NCBI GenBank assembly: GCA_021604145.1
Contig: BQIX01000001.1
Coordinates: 296,343 to 360,342, forward strand
Source: Nitrospirales bacterium
GTDB taxonomy: Bacteria > Nitrospirota > Nitrospiria > Nitrospirales > UBA8639
Direction of reading: 5' to 3'
DNA length: 64,000 nucleotides
A model generated the notes under the pieces. It did no database searches and was not told the DNA's origin. It saw only the letters and a list, made by a program, of their open reading frames with translations. Below are positions 14,240-23,743 of this stretch, piece by piece. The position numbers and the translations under genes are program-made. How positions within the stretch are numbered: position 1 is the first letter of the stretch; each line of letters opens with the position of its first letter.

Positions 14240-16933
14240 ATGAGCATACGTCACTTACAATTTTTGTTTAAGCCTCGATCGATTGCAGTTATTGGGGCTT
14301 CGAACAAGCTGAATCGAGTTGGGAATGTGGTGATGGGCAATCTACTCAGAGCCGGATTTCTCGGACCCATTATGCCCGTGAATCCCAAGCATCAAGCTGT
14401 TGCGGGAGTTCTGGCCTATCCTAATGTGCATGCGCTGCCAATCGTTCCGGACCTTGCGATTCTTTGCACACCTCCACAAACGATCCCGTCAATCATTCAG
14501 GATCTTGGTGAGCGTGGGGTTCGGGCTGCTGTCATTATGACCGCCGGCCTTTCCAAAGAACCATCACAATCGGATGGAAAATGTGTACAATCCGTCATCC
14601 TGGAAATTGCTCAGAGGCATCGCATGCGGGTCTTAGGGCCGAATACGATCGGTCTTCTCGTTCCGCATCTTGCGTTGAATGCGAGTTTTGCGCATGTCGA
14701 AGCCATGACAGGAAACCTCGCGTTTGTCTCTCAGTCGGGAGCATTGTGCACAGTCGTACTTGATTGGGCTCGGTCCCGAGGCATTGGGTTTTCGTATTTT
14801 CTAGCCCTCGGTGATAGCGTTGATATCGATTTTGGTGACGTGCTTGATTATCTTGGAAGCGATCCCAGCACTGACGCCATTCTTCTATACATTGAATCTA
14901 TTACTGAGTCGAGAAAGTTCATGTCGGCGGCCAGAGCTGCGGCTCGCAATAAACCTGTCCTTGCGATAAAGGCTGGGCGCCGGCCCGAAGGCGCTGCAGC
15001 GGCAGTATCCCATACTGGTGCTCTCGCAGGATCTGACGATGTGTATGATGCATCGTTTCGTCGAGCCGGGATTCTTCGGGTCTTTGAAATCGATGAACTC
15101 TTCGACGCCGTCGAAACGTTGGGACGTGTTCGCTTTTTTTCAGGAAATCGATTCGCCATTCTGACGAATGGTGGGGGACCAGGTGTGTTGGCAGCGGACG
15201 CACTGGCGGATGCTGGTGGGACTTTGCTTCGGCTTTCTGAGACGACCATCCAGCAATTGGATACCGTGTTGCCCAACACCTGGTCTCGTGGAAACCCTAT
15301 CGACATTGTTGGAGATGCCTCAGCAAAGCGATACACCAACGCACTGAACATTGTCATGCAAGATCAAGACATCGATGCCTTGTTGGTGACACATGCGCCA
15401 ACGGCAATCGTCGCGAGTGAAGACGCGGCTCACTCCGTCATTACTGCGATACACGCGTCAGCCTTCAAAAAACATGTGCTAACCAGTTGGCTCGGGGCCG
15501 AAACAGCCGTGAAGGCACGACGTCTGTTTGCGGAGGCCAATATTCCTACCTACGAGACTCCGGAAAAAGCTGTTCGTGCGTTTCTTCATCTCGTTCGCTA
15601 TCGCCAAAGCCAAGACATGTTGATGGAAATTCCACCTTCCGTTCCACAAGAATTTCATCCGATCTCATCTTCTGCCCGATACGTAATCGAACAGGCGTTA
15701 GCCCAAGAACGGTTTCTCCTCAGCGAGCCAGAGGCCAAGGCGATTCTTGCCGCGTATGGTATTCCAACGGTTGAAACGCATATTGCCAATACCCCAGAGC
15801 AAGCTGTTCGATTTGCTGAGCAGATTGGATTTCCGGTTGCGATTAAAATCCTTTCCCCACACATTACCCACAAGGCTGATGTCGGTGGTGTCGCGCTTGA
15901 TATTGATTCTCCAGAAACAGTTCGAACGGCCATCGCTGGGATGAGGCAGCGTTTGCACGAAGTAGATCCCAAAGCCACGATGGACGGTGTGACGATCCAA
16001 CCTATGGCTCGACGCCCAGGAAGCTATGAGTTACTCGTGGGAGTGACAACGGATTCAGTCTTTGGGCCCATCATTCTGTTTGGACATGGAGGCGCGGCCG
16101 TGGAACTCGTGCGGGATCGAGCGGTAGCATTGCCGCCCCTCAATATGAAATTGGCGAACGAACTGATCAACCAAACCCGGATTGCCACGTTGCTTAAAGG
16201 GTTTAGAAATCAGCCACCGGTTGACCTCGAAGCACTCAGTCTGACACTCATTCAAATTTCTCACCTCATCATAGATTTTCCTGAAATTGTTGAACTGGAT
16301 ATTAATCCCTTGTTGGTCGATCCTCAGGGAGTCTTGGCATTGGATGCCCGTATGAAAATTATTCCTGCCAAGACTGCTGGATCAGATCGACTGGCCATTC
16401 GTCCATATCCCCAAGAGTTAGAGGAGTGGATGACACTTCGGTTTGGTCAACGCGTGCTTTGCCGGCCGATTCGTCCCGAAGATGAACGCGCGCATAATAA
16501 ATTTTTTAAACAATTGTCTCCAGAAGATATTCGATTTAGATTTTTTGGATTGATTCAAGAATTACCACATACACAAATGGCTCGTTTTACACAAATTGAC
16601 TACAACCGGGAGATGGCCTTTATTGCCACAATAGCGAATACGCATGATCACCCTGAAACGTTAGGGGTGGTCCGAACCATAAACGATGCCAACAACCACA
16701 CCGCCGAGTTTGCCATTATTGTCCGTTCAGATATGAAAGGACAAGGGTTGGGGCAGCTGCTACTGGAGAAAATGATTCGCTACTGTCAGGCAAGAGGAGT
16801 GGTGCAGTTAGTCGGACAAGTTCGAACAGACAATACCGCCATGCTGGGGCTCGCCAAACGACTTGGATTTACAGTCAGGCTGACTCTGGAAGGAGATGCT
16901 ATGGAAGTGAAACGTATTCTGAATACTGACTAG
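14240..16933 (+). CDS. ADP-forming acyl-CoA synthetase-like/GNAT fusion
   Basis: This 897-residue protein has the order CoA-binding domain (from SIAVIGASNKLNRVGN), succinyl-CoA-ligase-like domains with the His loop AAVSHTGALAGSDD near residue 257, ATP-grasp domain from about 490 (AIKILSPHITHKADVGG) and a GNAT acetyltransferase domain from about 735 to the end (RPIRPEDERAHNKFF, SDMKGQGLGQLLLEKM). This is the architecture of Pat/PatZ protein lysine acetyltransferases. The His is retained, so true acyl-CoA plus ADP chemistry giving ATP is possible; PatZ-type enzymes usually lack it in active form. Placed beside a fermentative gene set, it may make acetate with ATP gain, acetylate metabolic enzymes, or both. 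Confidence 0.87.
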   Translation: MSIRHLQFLFKPRSIAVIGASNKLNRVGNVVMGNLLRAGFLGPIMPVNPKHQAVAGVLAYPNVHALPIVPDLAILCTPPQTIPSIIQDLGERGVRAAVIMTAGLSKEPSQSDGKCVQSVILEIAQRHRMRVLGPNTIGLLVPHLALNASFAHVEAMTGNLAFVSQSGALCTVVLDWARSRGIGFSYFLALGDSVDIDFGDVLDYLGSDPSTDAILLYIESITESRKFMSAARAAARNKPVLAIKAGRRPEGAAAAVSHTGALAGSDDVYDASFRRAGILRVFEIDELFDAVETLGRVRFFSGNRFAILTNGGGPGVLAADALADAGGTLLRLSETTIQQLDTVLPNTWSRGNPIDIVGDASAKRYTNALNIVMQDQDIDALLVTHAPTAIVASEDAAHSVITAIHASAFKKHVLTSWLGAETAVKARRLFAEANIPTYETPEKAVRAFLHLVRYRQSQDMLMEIPPSVPQEFHPISSSARYVIEQALAQERFLLSEPEAKAILAAYGIPTVETHIANTPEQAVRFAEQIGFPVAIKILSPHITHKADVGGVALDIDSPETVRTAIAGMRQRLHEVDPKATMDGVTIQPMARRPGSYELLVGVTTDSVFGPIILFGHGGAAVELVRDRAVALPPLNMKLANELINQTRIATLLKGFRNQPPVDLEALSLTLIQISHLIIDFPEIVELDINPLLVDPQGVLALDARMKIIPAKTAGSDRLAIRPYPQELEEWMTLRFGQRVLCRPIRPEDERAHNKFFKQLSPEDIRFRFFGLIQELPHTQMARFTQIDYNREMAFIATIANTHDHPETLGVVRTINDANNHTAEFAIIVRSDMKGQGLGQLLLEKMIRYCQARGVVQLVGQVRTDNTAMLGLAKRLGFTVRLTLEGDAMEVKRILNTD

Positions 16934-16956
16934 AGCCTCTGGCTCAACTACAACCT

Positions 16957-17682
16957 ATGATGACTCACTTTTGGACAGCGTTTCTGGCAAGTGTACTTGC
17001 TGCCCTGGTCACGACTATCGGGATTTATGTCATTCGTCATTTTGAGACATGGGGTCGACAGAATACGACGTACTTTTCCTGCTTTGCCGCCGGCGTACTG
17101 ATATCAGTCTCATTTTTGCATATCATTCCTAAATCGTTTGAAATGAACGAACAAGCCCCTTTCTATCTACTCACCGGATATCTGTCTCTACATTTTTTTA
17201 ATCGGTTCATCACGGCGTATGTGTGTGATAAGAATCCAGAGACAGCGATTGGTCTTATTCCAATGCTTGGGATTGGGTTTCATTCATTTATCGATGGGGT
17301 AGTTTATTCCATTACCTTTAGTGTCAGTGTTTTCACTGGAATGCTGACAGCCATTGGGATGGTCTTGCACGAGTTTCCCGAAGGGATAGTCACTTATGTG
17401 CTGTTAATTCGAGGTGGATTTACAAAAAAGAAATCCTTTGTGCTTGCCTTTCTCGCCGCGGCACTGACGACACCTTTGGGGACGCTTACTTCCTATCCGA
17501 TGATTAGTCAAATCGATAAGCCGTTGCTCGGTGCGTTGCTATCTGTTTCGGCTGGTGCGTTGGTCTATGTCGGCGCGACTCATCTGCTCCCACACGCAGA
17601 GCACGAACCGAGGAAATACAGTGTGGTCGCGTTGCTTGGAGGGATTTTGGTTGCTGTCGGTATCATTATGAGCAAGGCCTGA
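16957..17682 (+). CDS. ZIP-family divalent metal transporter
   Basis: This 241-residue inner-membrane protein has eight predicted helices. The two ZIP metal-site motifs are clear: GFHSFIDGVVYS in helix four and VLHEFPEGIVTYVL in helix five. ZIP proteins import zinc, iron or manganese down their gradient. The final segment (SAGALVYVGATHLLPHAEHE) is typical of the GufA-like branch. It starts 23 bases after the synthetase gene and is probably co-transcribed. Metal specificity cannot be read from sequence alone; zinc would fit the zinc alcohol dehydrogenase and SOD in the window. Confidence 0.88.
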   Translation: MMTHFWTAFLASVLAALVTTIGIYVIRHFETWGRQNTTYFSCFAAGVLISVSFLHIIPKSFEMNEQAPFYLLTGYLSLHFFNRFITAYVCDKNPETAIGLIPMLGIGFHSFIDGVVYSITFSVSVFTGMLTAIGMVLHEFPEGIVTYVLLIRGGFTKKKSFVLAFLAAALTTPLGTLTSYPMISQIDKPLLGALLSVSAGALVYVGATHLLPHAEHEPRKYSVVALLGGILVAVGIIMSKA

Positions 17683-17735
17683 ATTTTACTCATGGAATAA
17701 AACGTCGTAAGGAAAGGTAGAAATAGAGAGATGTG

Positions 17736-18119
17736 ATGAAGATGTTCTTTTTGGGAACCCTACCCTTCGCGATGATTTTGGTATTTTCTATAACTGAGCT
17801 CGGCCACACGAAGACAGAAAAGGAAGGTGGCAGCCAGTCTCCTAAGTCTCCTAAGTCTCCTAGAGGCCATAAAGTACCCAAAGCCTCATCTCCCTCAATG
17901 GAACAGATTACACAGGGCAAAACCCTGTATGAGGGCCGAGCCAGGTGTGTCTATTGTCATGGGCATAAAGCAGTAAGACGTGAACTTACCGATCAAGAAC
18001 TGTTTTCCATTATCAAATTCGGGGTGCCAGGCACATCCCATATAGCGTTTAAATATCTGCTTTCAGATGAGGAAGTTTGGTCCATCGTCCATTATCAACT
18101 CCGCAACAACCTACGCTAA
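17736..18119 (+). CDS. Small monoheme cytochrome c with Ser-Pro repeat
   Basis: The product is 127 residues from the ATG at 17736. A signal peptide is followed by a short linker with a perfect small repeat (PKSPKSPR, from tandem TCTCCTAAG units) and one heme motif CVYCHGHKAVRRE near residue 72. The tail IIKFGVPGTSHIAFKYLLSDEEVW parallels the other short cytochromes here, but the usual Met in the PGT-M loop is replaced by the SHIAF sequence, so the sixth ligand may be His. It follows the ZIP gene by 53 bases. Confidence 0.82.
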   Translation: MKMFFLGTLPFAMILVFSITELGHTKTEKEGGSQSPKSPKSPRGHKVPKASSPSMEQITQGKTLYEGRARCVYCHGHKAVRRELTDQELFSIIKFGVPGTSHIAFKYLLSDEEVWSIVHYQLRNNLR

Positions 18120-18257
18120 TAGCTGTCGACACGAAGAGGGCCTCCGAGATAACCCTAAAAAGGAAATACGGATATCACGTCCCAACTTTTCAAGAGCTAA
18201 GACTATAGTGAGGTCGGAACCTTACTCTTCCATGCAACTGACATTCATTTTGATGAT

Positions 18258-18318
18258 CTATAGCGAATCCAATTAATTTCTATTTTATGAAGGTGCGTAG
18301 CCTAGGCGACGATTGTTC
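18258..18318 (+). repeat. Interspersed element, copy 1
   Basis: CTATAGCGAATCCAATTAATT is followed after about 22 bases by CCTAGGCGACGATTGTT. The same two blocks with nearly the same spacing recur at 32102-32159, where they cover the end of the ATPase B gene and the first unit of a tandem repeat. A related copy of the first block lies at 19136. The element abuts the truncated 5' end of the permease pseudogene. Confidence 0.6.
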
Positions 18319-18324
18319 CGTAAC

Positions 18325-19120
18325 CCATACGCAACGGCCGCATCGCGCCATTCCAGGTCGTTGTCGATGGGACAGACTCGAATACCGCTGGGATCATCTT
18401 GGACTATGTCGGACGAATTGCCGCTCCGTTCAGCGAAAAAGTGCTGATGACCCGGTTGAGGAAGGCGGCTGGACGACAGATTAACCCAGGCCGAGTGGAA
18501 CTCGAAGCGCGTGCGTGGTTCAACGAGAATCTGGAAAACCGTTCCCGGTGTCATCGCACTCGTGGTGAAGCTGGTCACGTTGATGTTGGCGAGCATGGCC
18601 GTCGTTCGCGAAAAAGAAATCGGGACGTTGGAGCAGATTATGGTGACACCAATTTCACAGCTTGAATTTATCCTGGGTAAACCCCTGCCGTTTGTGCTCA
18701 TTGGTTTTGCTGATGTTATCCTCATCACGGGTGTGGGTCTACTGGTTTGAGGTACCCATTCGGGGTAGTCTGGTCCTCCTATTGGCTGCGACCGCATAGT
18801 ATTTATTAAGCACCCTCGGAATTGGTTTATTCATCTCGACAGTGAGCCGAACACAGCAACAGGCAATGATGAGCGCTTTTTTCTTCTACTTTCCAGCTGT
18901 GCTGCCCTCCGGTTTTATGTTTCCCATTTCGAACATGCCTGAAATGGTGCAGTGGATGACATATTTCAACCCGCTTAGGTATTTTCTTATCATCATTCGT
19001 GGGATATTCCTGAAAGGCGTTGGCCCGGAAGTCTTGTGGCCTCAAATGGCGGCATTGGCAGTATTGGGAGTGACGATGTTGTGGTTCGCTGCCCGCCGAT
19101 TTCAAAAAACCTTAACGTGA
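18325..19120 (+). pseudogene. Decayed ABC-2 type permease gene
   Basis: Pieces of one ABC-2 permease of the YbhR/YbhS type lie in successive frames. Frame 3 gives FQVVVDGTDSNTAGIILDYV and a long helical stretch; frame 1 gives PGVIALVVKLVTLMLASMAV and REKEIGTLEQIMVTPIS; frame 2 gives WFEVPIRGSLVLLLAATA, a TAG stop, then GLFISTVSRTQQQAMMSAFF to the natural end. There are at least two frameshifts (near 18540 and 18747), one nonsense codon (18797) and loss of the 5' part. It is a different subfamily from the intact permease at 54931. The 5' break coincides with an interspersed repeat, suggesting recombination followed by decay. Confidence 0.8.
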
Positions 19121-19135
19121 GATTATGAGAATACA

Positions 19136-19272
19136 CTATAGCGAACCCAAGTAAGTTCCATTGAAGGCCTAGGGTGGCATGATTCAATTAAGCCATGACC
19201 CAATGGGTAACCATTCATTCATTATCTGAAACGCTGTACACTCTGAATCATGGAATTGAGGTGCCCTAGGCC
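19136..19272. repeat. Interspersed element, copy 2, with CCTAGG inverted repeat
   Basis: CTATAGCGAACCCAAGTAAGTT matches copy 1 with three changes and is followed by GGCCTAGGG at 19166-19174. A complementary CCCTAGGCC lies at 19264-19272, giving a 9-bp inverted repeat about 90 bases apart. The element follows the permease pseudogene directly, so that pseudogene has a copy at each end. The rest of 19273-19333 shows nothing further. Confidence 0.5.
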
Positions 19273-19333
19273 GCGTTTAGTTGAGTACGCCAATTGCATT
19301 TGAACAACCTGCTTGTACTTGTTTCTCTCTGTT

Positions 19334-19478
19334 GCTTTTTGCACCATCCCTGAAAACCCGTTCTGTAGAAAAACGACTCTTTTATCAATGCATCTCCTCA
19401 TTATCTAGGCTAAGAACCCCTATTTTCATTGATTTCCTGTTTCTTAGGAGTCTTCAATAAAAAGGCAAGGTCTTTGCT
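19334..19478 (+). promoter_or_regulatory. Sigma-54-like promoter with upstream element, ahead of USP
   Basis: AGGCAAGGTCTTTGCT at 19463-19478 has the GG/GC spacing of a -24/-12 promoter. About 100 bases upstream lie GCTTTTTGCACCATC and AAAACCCGTTCTGTAG. Both the promoter and the upstream block recur in diverged form at 47205-47345 ahead of a cytochrome c gene, which points to shared regulation. The leader to the USP start is long (about 245 bases) and holds no recognised gene. Confidence 0.5.
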
Positions 19479-19720
19479 GTGCAAGGACAAGAGGGTTCAT
19501 CTTGAGGATTGTGCTGAGAGCATTGGAGTAGAGACGAGGAGGACCTTCTGCGACCTGTTGAAAGCTTCAATATGAAATGGATTTTCAGTAACGTGCAAGG
19601 ACATAATCTATAAGACAATTTGTGATACAGTCTCAATTACGTAGAGAACAAAGATTTCACATTAGGCGAAACGTGTGAGGAATACGCCTTCAATTCAACT
19701 ACCTTGAAAGGAGTCTGTGG

Positions 19721-20659
19721 ATGAAAGTCCTGTTGGCATTGGAAAAAACTCGGGCCTCAGTCGGCGCTATTCGGATACTCAAGAAATTATTCCTTCCTAA
19801 AGGATCCAATCTTTTTCTTCTGCATGTGCACGCCATTCCTCAAAAGATCACGGGACTAGCGAAAGAACGGATTTTAAAACTATCAAAGCATGTGGAAAAT
19901 ATTCAAAAAGAAGAGCTTGAGCAGGCGCATCAGTTTCTGAGTAAGACCGAGAACACGTTAAGACATCAGGATGTGCGTGTTCAATCTCTTGTAAAAAAGG
20001 GCTTTCCGGGAGAGGAAATATTAAAGCTCATTCGAACGAAAGGTATTGATCTCGTGGTCCTTGGAACACGAAACTATTCCAAAGTGACCGGGTTTTTGAT
20101 CGGCAGCGTGAGTCAATGGGTGCTACAGGAATCGCCATGTTCTGTATTGATCGCCAGGAATCATCCACGAAAAAACTTGAATGATCGAAAAATAAAGCTG
20201 CTATTGGCTACGGATGGGTCACTGGACGCCCAGGCGGCCATCGACTTTGTGAACGCGGTGGAATTACCGTCTTCTTCGCAAATCACCGTACTTCATGTCA
20301 TGCAAAAACAGGTGTATGAGACGGAATTGGCGTTGCGAATGAGCAGAAAGGATGAAGAGGAATTTGCCAGATTAGCCGAAGAACTCTTTAAGGCACGAGG
20401 ACGAGAAGGGGCGAAATTGCTGAAAGAGACTCGAACGGCACTATCTTTACCTGATCTTCATATTGATGAACAGTTGGTCTATGGCAATGCAGCGGCTGAA
20501 ATTCTTAAATCCGCTCGAAATATGCAAGCAGATCTTATTGTGTTGGGTTCGCGTGGGTTATCGGGAGTCAAACAGATGTTCTTAGGCAGTGTGTCGAACA
20601 AGGTTGTGCACCGTGCCGGATGTTCGGTAGCCGTCATTCGTCACCAACACAAGAAGTGA
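19721..20659 (+). CDS. Tandem universal stress protein
   Basis: This 312-residue cytosolic protein holds two UspA domains, about 1-145 and 155-312. The second has the full ATP-binding signature GSRGLSGVKQMFLGSVS; the first has GTRNYSKVTGFLIGSVS, where one glycine is lost, so ATP binding may be confined to the second half. The ATG follows GAAAGGAG. Tandem USPs of this kind accumulate under hypoxia, starvation or stress. Paralogues lie at 46100, 60323 and 61316. A sigma-54-like element lies upstream. It appears to be transcribed alone. Confidence 0.9.
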   Translation: MKVLLALEKTRASVGAIRILKKLFLPKGSNLFLLHVHAIPQKITGLAKERILKLSKHVENIQKEELEQAHQFLSKTENTLRHQDVRVQSLVKKGFPGEEILKLIRTKGIDLVVLGTRNYSKVTGFLIGSVSQWVLQESPCSVLIARNHPRKNLNDRKIKLLLATDGSLDAQAAIDFVNAVELPSSSQITVLHVMQKQVYETELALRMSRKDEEEFARLAEELFKARGREGAKLLKETRTALSLPDLHIDEQLVYGNAAAEILKSARNMQADLIVLGSRGLSGVKQMFLGSVSNKVVHRAGCSVAVIRHQHKK

Positions 20660-21016
20660 TTTTTGGAAATCATGGAACAAAAGATTGTTAGGTCATTTGA
20701 ATCAAGAAGTCGTGATGCCGTTCAGCTGTTACCAAAGGTAGGCTCTTCAGCATTGAAGGTTGTGACACGATCGACCGCATGACACGAGTTATGAAGAAAC
20801 TCGAAATTTTCTGTAAATCCGCAATCTCTCAGGTCATGAACAACTTGGGTCATATTGTATAATAGTGAAAGTTGGTGGTTCTCACCCTTACATCTACGTT
20901 AGAGCTACTGCTCTGTATTATCATAATGGTCATATAACTCTTTTATTGTTTTTCGAATCCATCTGCAAGCTCGGATTGGAATGAAAAGACGAGAGAACAC
21001 AAAGGGCCATATCTCG
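20660..21016. other. Intergenic region with two short hairpins
   Basis: CGAGTT-N7-AACTCG at 20785-20803 and AGAGC-TACT-GCTCT near 20892 are perfect short hairpins downstream of the USP gene. Neither is followed by a proper T-run, so they are weak terminator candidates. No gene is seen. Confidence 0.35.
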
Positions 21017-21370
21017 TTAGTCGAGCAAACGATTGACCGTATCCAACAGTTCCGACATGCGCACCGGTTTCCCAAGAAACGCATCCACTCCCTGTTGCAA
21101 GACTTTTACTCTGGTTGCCTCATCGTTTAAGGATGTGAGCACCACAATCCGGCAGGTTCAACACTTCTCGCGAAGTGCTCGAAGAAATTCGAGTCCCCCG
21201 GCAGGCATGCGAAAGTCAGAAACGACGTCATCCGGCTTGCTTTGATCGATTTGAGCTAATGCGTCATTGCCGTTTACGGCCTGTATCACCTGAAAGCCGA
21301 CCTCTTGGAGTTCAAGGAGCCGGAGCATTTCCTCGTCATCTTCCACCAATAGAATTTTGTACCCGAGATT
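21017..21370 (-). pseudogene. Frameshifted response-regulator receiver gene
   Basis: The minus strand encodes a receiver domain in two frames. The first gives KILLVEDDEEMLRLLEL and VVSDFRMPAGGLEFLRAL, then stops at 21158; one base shift restores CRIVVLTSLNDEATRVKVLQ and VDAFLGKPVRMSELLDTVN to a natural stop at 21017. The acidic pocket, phospho-acceptor Asp, switch Thr and Lys are all retained across the frames. No convincing start codon is visible. It resembles the receiver at 62938 (both have MP-A/G-GG after the Asp). A single frameshift could be an assembly error or recent inactivation. Confidence 0.75.
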
Positions 21371-22517
21371 CTCAGGATTATCGGATGAATCATTGGGGTC
21401 GTCCTTGCGTATTTGGGACGGTTACCAGATTTCAGATTTTTCCCACAAATCTAGAACAGAAAGATAGGCAACATGCATGCCTTAAAGCATAGGCTTGTTT
21501 CGTGAACAACTTGGAAAATTTATTGTAAATAAAAAAAGTTCGGTAGGATTATGAAGTATTTGTGCGTATCCGGCTCATTTGTCCACAACAATATTTTTTT
21601 AAGATGGGGAATTTCTCCCCTGTATTTTTCGTGATAACTTCCAACATAGAAAGCATGATCTCTCAACTTGCGTTCAGTTCAGCGTCTGAGACCAGTCACA
21701 TTTATTGGGATTTCACTCGTCTATGCGTGATTTATGCTGGGAATAGGAGAATATGTCCGAGTTCGTGAAGCGATGATGCAAAATTTAATAAACCATGACC
21801 ATCCACTGGAAATGCAAATTTCGAGCGAGAACGTCAAGCGCATAAAACATGTCAGCAATTCTTCCCTACATCACTCGTTAGAAAAAGCGCTCCTCTCTGA
21901 ATCGTGAGTGACAGGAATATATTTCCGTTCAGTCGGTGCCTTCGCGCATCGCTAATCATTCCACCATCATCCATGATGTGCTCTTCCACCATTCAAATTA
22001 AAGCGGTTTGATAGTTCGAGCATTGCTTTTCGTCATGATACTCTTTATCCCATAGTCGTTTGTCCTACAGGCACCAGTTTCATTCAAAAAACTAAAAGCC
22101 CTCATTTCCTTTGCCTTAATCTATTTGTAAAACAATTCTTTAGCTAACTCATTTTCGTAAAGAACATATCTTTTTTAAATTCGTTTTCTATTACAAAGAA
22201 TCGACGTTCAAAATCACCATATCTCGAAGAGTATGATGGCTTTGAAGAAACAATAATTTCATGGAATATGAGGCATTTCGCAACAATATCGTATGAGGCT
22301 ATTGGGGTCAAAAAACCACATTTAGAATTCTTTGAAAAGTTTCTATGTTCGGAAGCATTGAAAACTTCTCACATTTTTCGATGGCATTACTCTTGATAAA
22401 TGAAAATACAGAATGAAAAGAAAATAGGAAAACTAAGACATCGGTACAACAACCGATTTCTTCTGTTTCCATTGCATTCCACAACAGGAACCTTACTCAT
22501 AAACAGGAGATCACGTG
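21371..22517. other. Long AT-richer gene-free region
   Basis: No convincing gene is present over about 1.1 kb. A 57-codon ORF at 21734-21907 (starting MLGIGEYVRVREAMMQ) has no ribosome-binding site or known domain. TGGCATTACTCTTGAT at 22382-22397 is a TTGAT-type sigma-54-like element 120 bases before the alcohol dehydrogenase. The composition is more AT-rich than neighbouring genes, fitting decayed DNA or a regulatory region. Confidence 0.35.
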
Positions 22518-23582
22518 ATGGCGAATACGATGAACACGTTTGTGATGAAACATATAGACGAAGTGGGCGTCATGGAGAAGCCGATACCTGATCCAGGTCC
22601 TAACGATGCCATCATAAAAACTACTGCCGCATTAATCTGTACTTCAGATGTCCATACAGTGGCCGGTGCCATCGGGGAACGAACGAATCTGACCATAGGC
22701 CATGAAGCGGTGGGAGTCGTGCACAAACTTGGTAACGCCGTTAGTGGATTTCGAGAAGGTGATCGCGTCGCGGTCAACGCTATTACCCCCTGCTACCTCT
22801 GTGAAAATTGTCAGCGAGGCTATACGTCCCAATGTACGACTATGCTTGGCGGTTGGAAATTTGCCAATGTCAAAGATGGTAACATGGCGGAATTTTTCCA
22901 TGTCAATAGTGCCCAAGCCAACCTGGCTCCGATTCCAGATAGCTTGACGGATGAGCAGGCTCTGTACTGCACCGATATGATGTCGACAGGCTTCATGGGA
23001 GCCGAACATGCCAGCATTCCCATAGGAGGAAGCGTCGCTATTTTTGCTCAAGGCCCCGTTGGATTAATGGCGACAGTTGGAGCGAGATTATTAGGAGCAG
23101 GGCTCATCATCGCCGTAGAGACGGTTCCGCATCGTCAAGAACTGGCCAAACGCTTTGGTGCTGATATCGTGGTTGATTTCAAAGCCCAAGATCCTGTTGA
23201 AGCCATCCTTGCTCTGACTGATGGTTTGGGTGTGGACTCTGCCATCGAGGCACTGGGACTACAAGCGAGTTTCGAGGGTTGTATCAAAGCGACGCGACCT
23301 GGAGGCACCATCTCCAATATTGGCTATCACGGCGACGGAGAGTCTGTGGAAATTCCAAGGGCTGCGTGGGGGGTCGGGATGAGTGATAAGGCTATTCGAA
23401 CTGGACTTTGCCCGGGTGGAGCTGAGCGGATGAAACGGCTCTTGCGACTCCTCGAAATGGGCCGCGTGGATCCCACTCCTCTCACAACTCATCGCTTCAA
23501 CTTCAGCGAGGTAGAAAAGGCGTTCCACATGATGAAAATCAAAGAGGATGGCATGCTCAAGCCTTTGATCCTTTTCGACTAA
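22518..23582 (+). CDS. Zinc-dependent alcohol dehydrogenase
   Basis: This 354-residue medium-chain dehydrogenase starts at the ATG after an AGGAG site. Catalytic zinc ligands are Cys41 and His62-Glu63 (ALICTSDVH, GHEAVG) with an Asp in ALYCTDMMSTG. A full structural-zinc loop is present, PCYLCENCQRGYTSQC. The nucleotide fold follows at AQGPVGLMATVGARLLGAG. The sequence resembles the secondary-alcohol/NADP branch (Thermoanaerobacter and Clostridium type). It would interconvert an alcohol and aldehyde or ketone with NAD(P)H, a plausible redox outlet beside the phosphoketolase. The substrate is not known. Confidence 0.9.
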   Translation: MANTMNTFVMKHIDEVGVMEKPIPDPGPNDAIIKTTAALICTSDVHTVAGAIGERTNLTIGHEAVGVVHKLGNAVSGFREGDRVAVNAITPCYLCENCQRGYTSQCTTMLGGWKFANVKDGNMAEFFHVNSAQANLAPIPDSLTDEQALYCTDMMSTGFMGAEHASIPIGGSVAIFAQGPVGLMATVGARLLGAGLIIAVETVPHRQELAKRFGADIVVDFKAQDPVEAILALTDGLGVDSAIEALGLQASFEGCIKATRPGGTISNIGYHGDGESVEIPRAAWGVGMSDKAIRTGLCPGGAERMKRLLRLLEMGRVDPTPLTTHRFNFSEVEKAFHMMKIKEDGMLKPLILFD

Positions 23583-23743
23583 ACATCGGCATAGAAGTTC
23601 TACAGTCAGCAAGGTTCCATGTAGTGGAGACCTCTAATTTCTTGGTCACGAGAATACCTGAAGCCGTGTCTATACGCAGAAACATTTTATAAACCAATAC
23701 CGTGTCTTCGGACACGAATTTTTTTCACAAAGGGAGGTATCTA

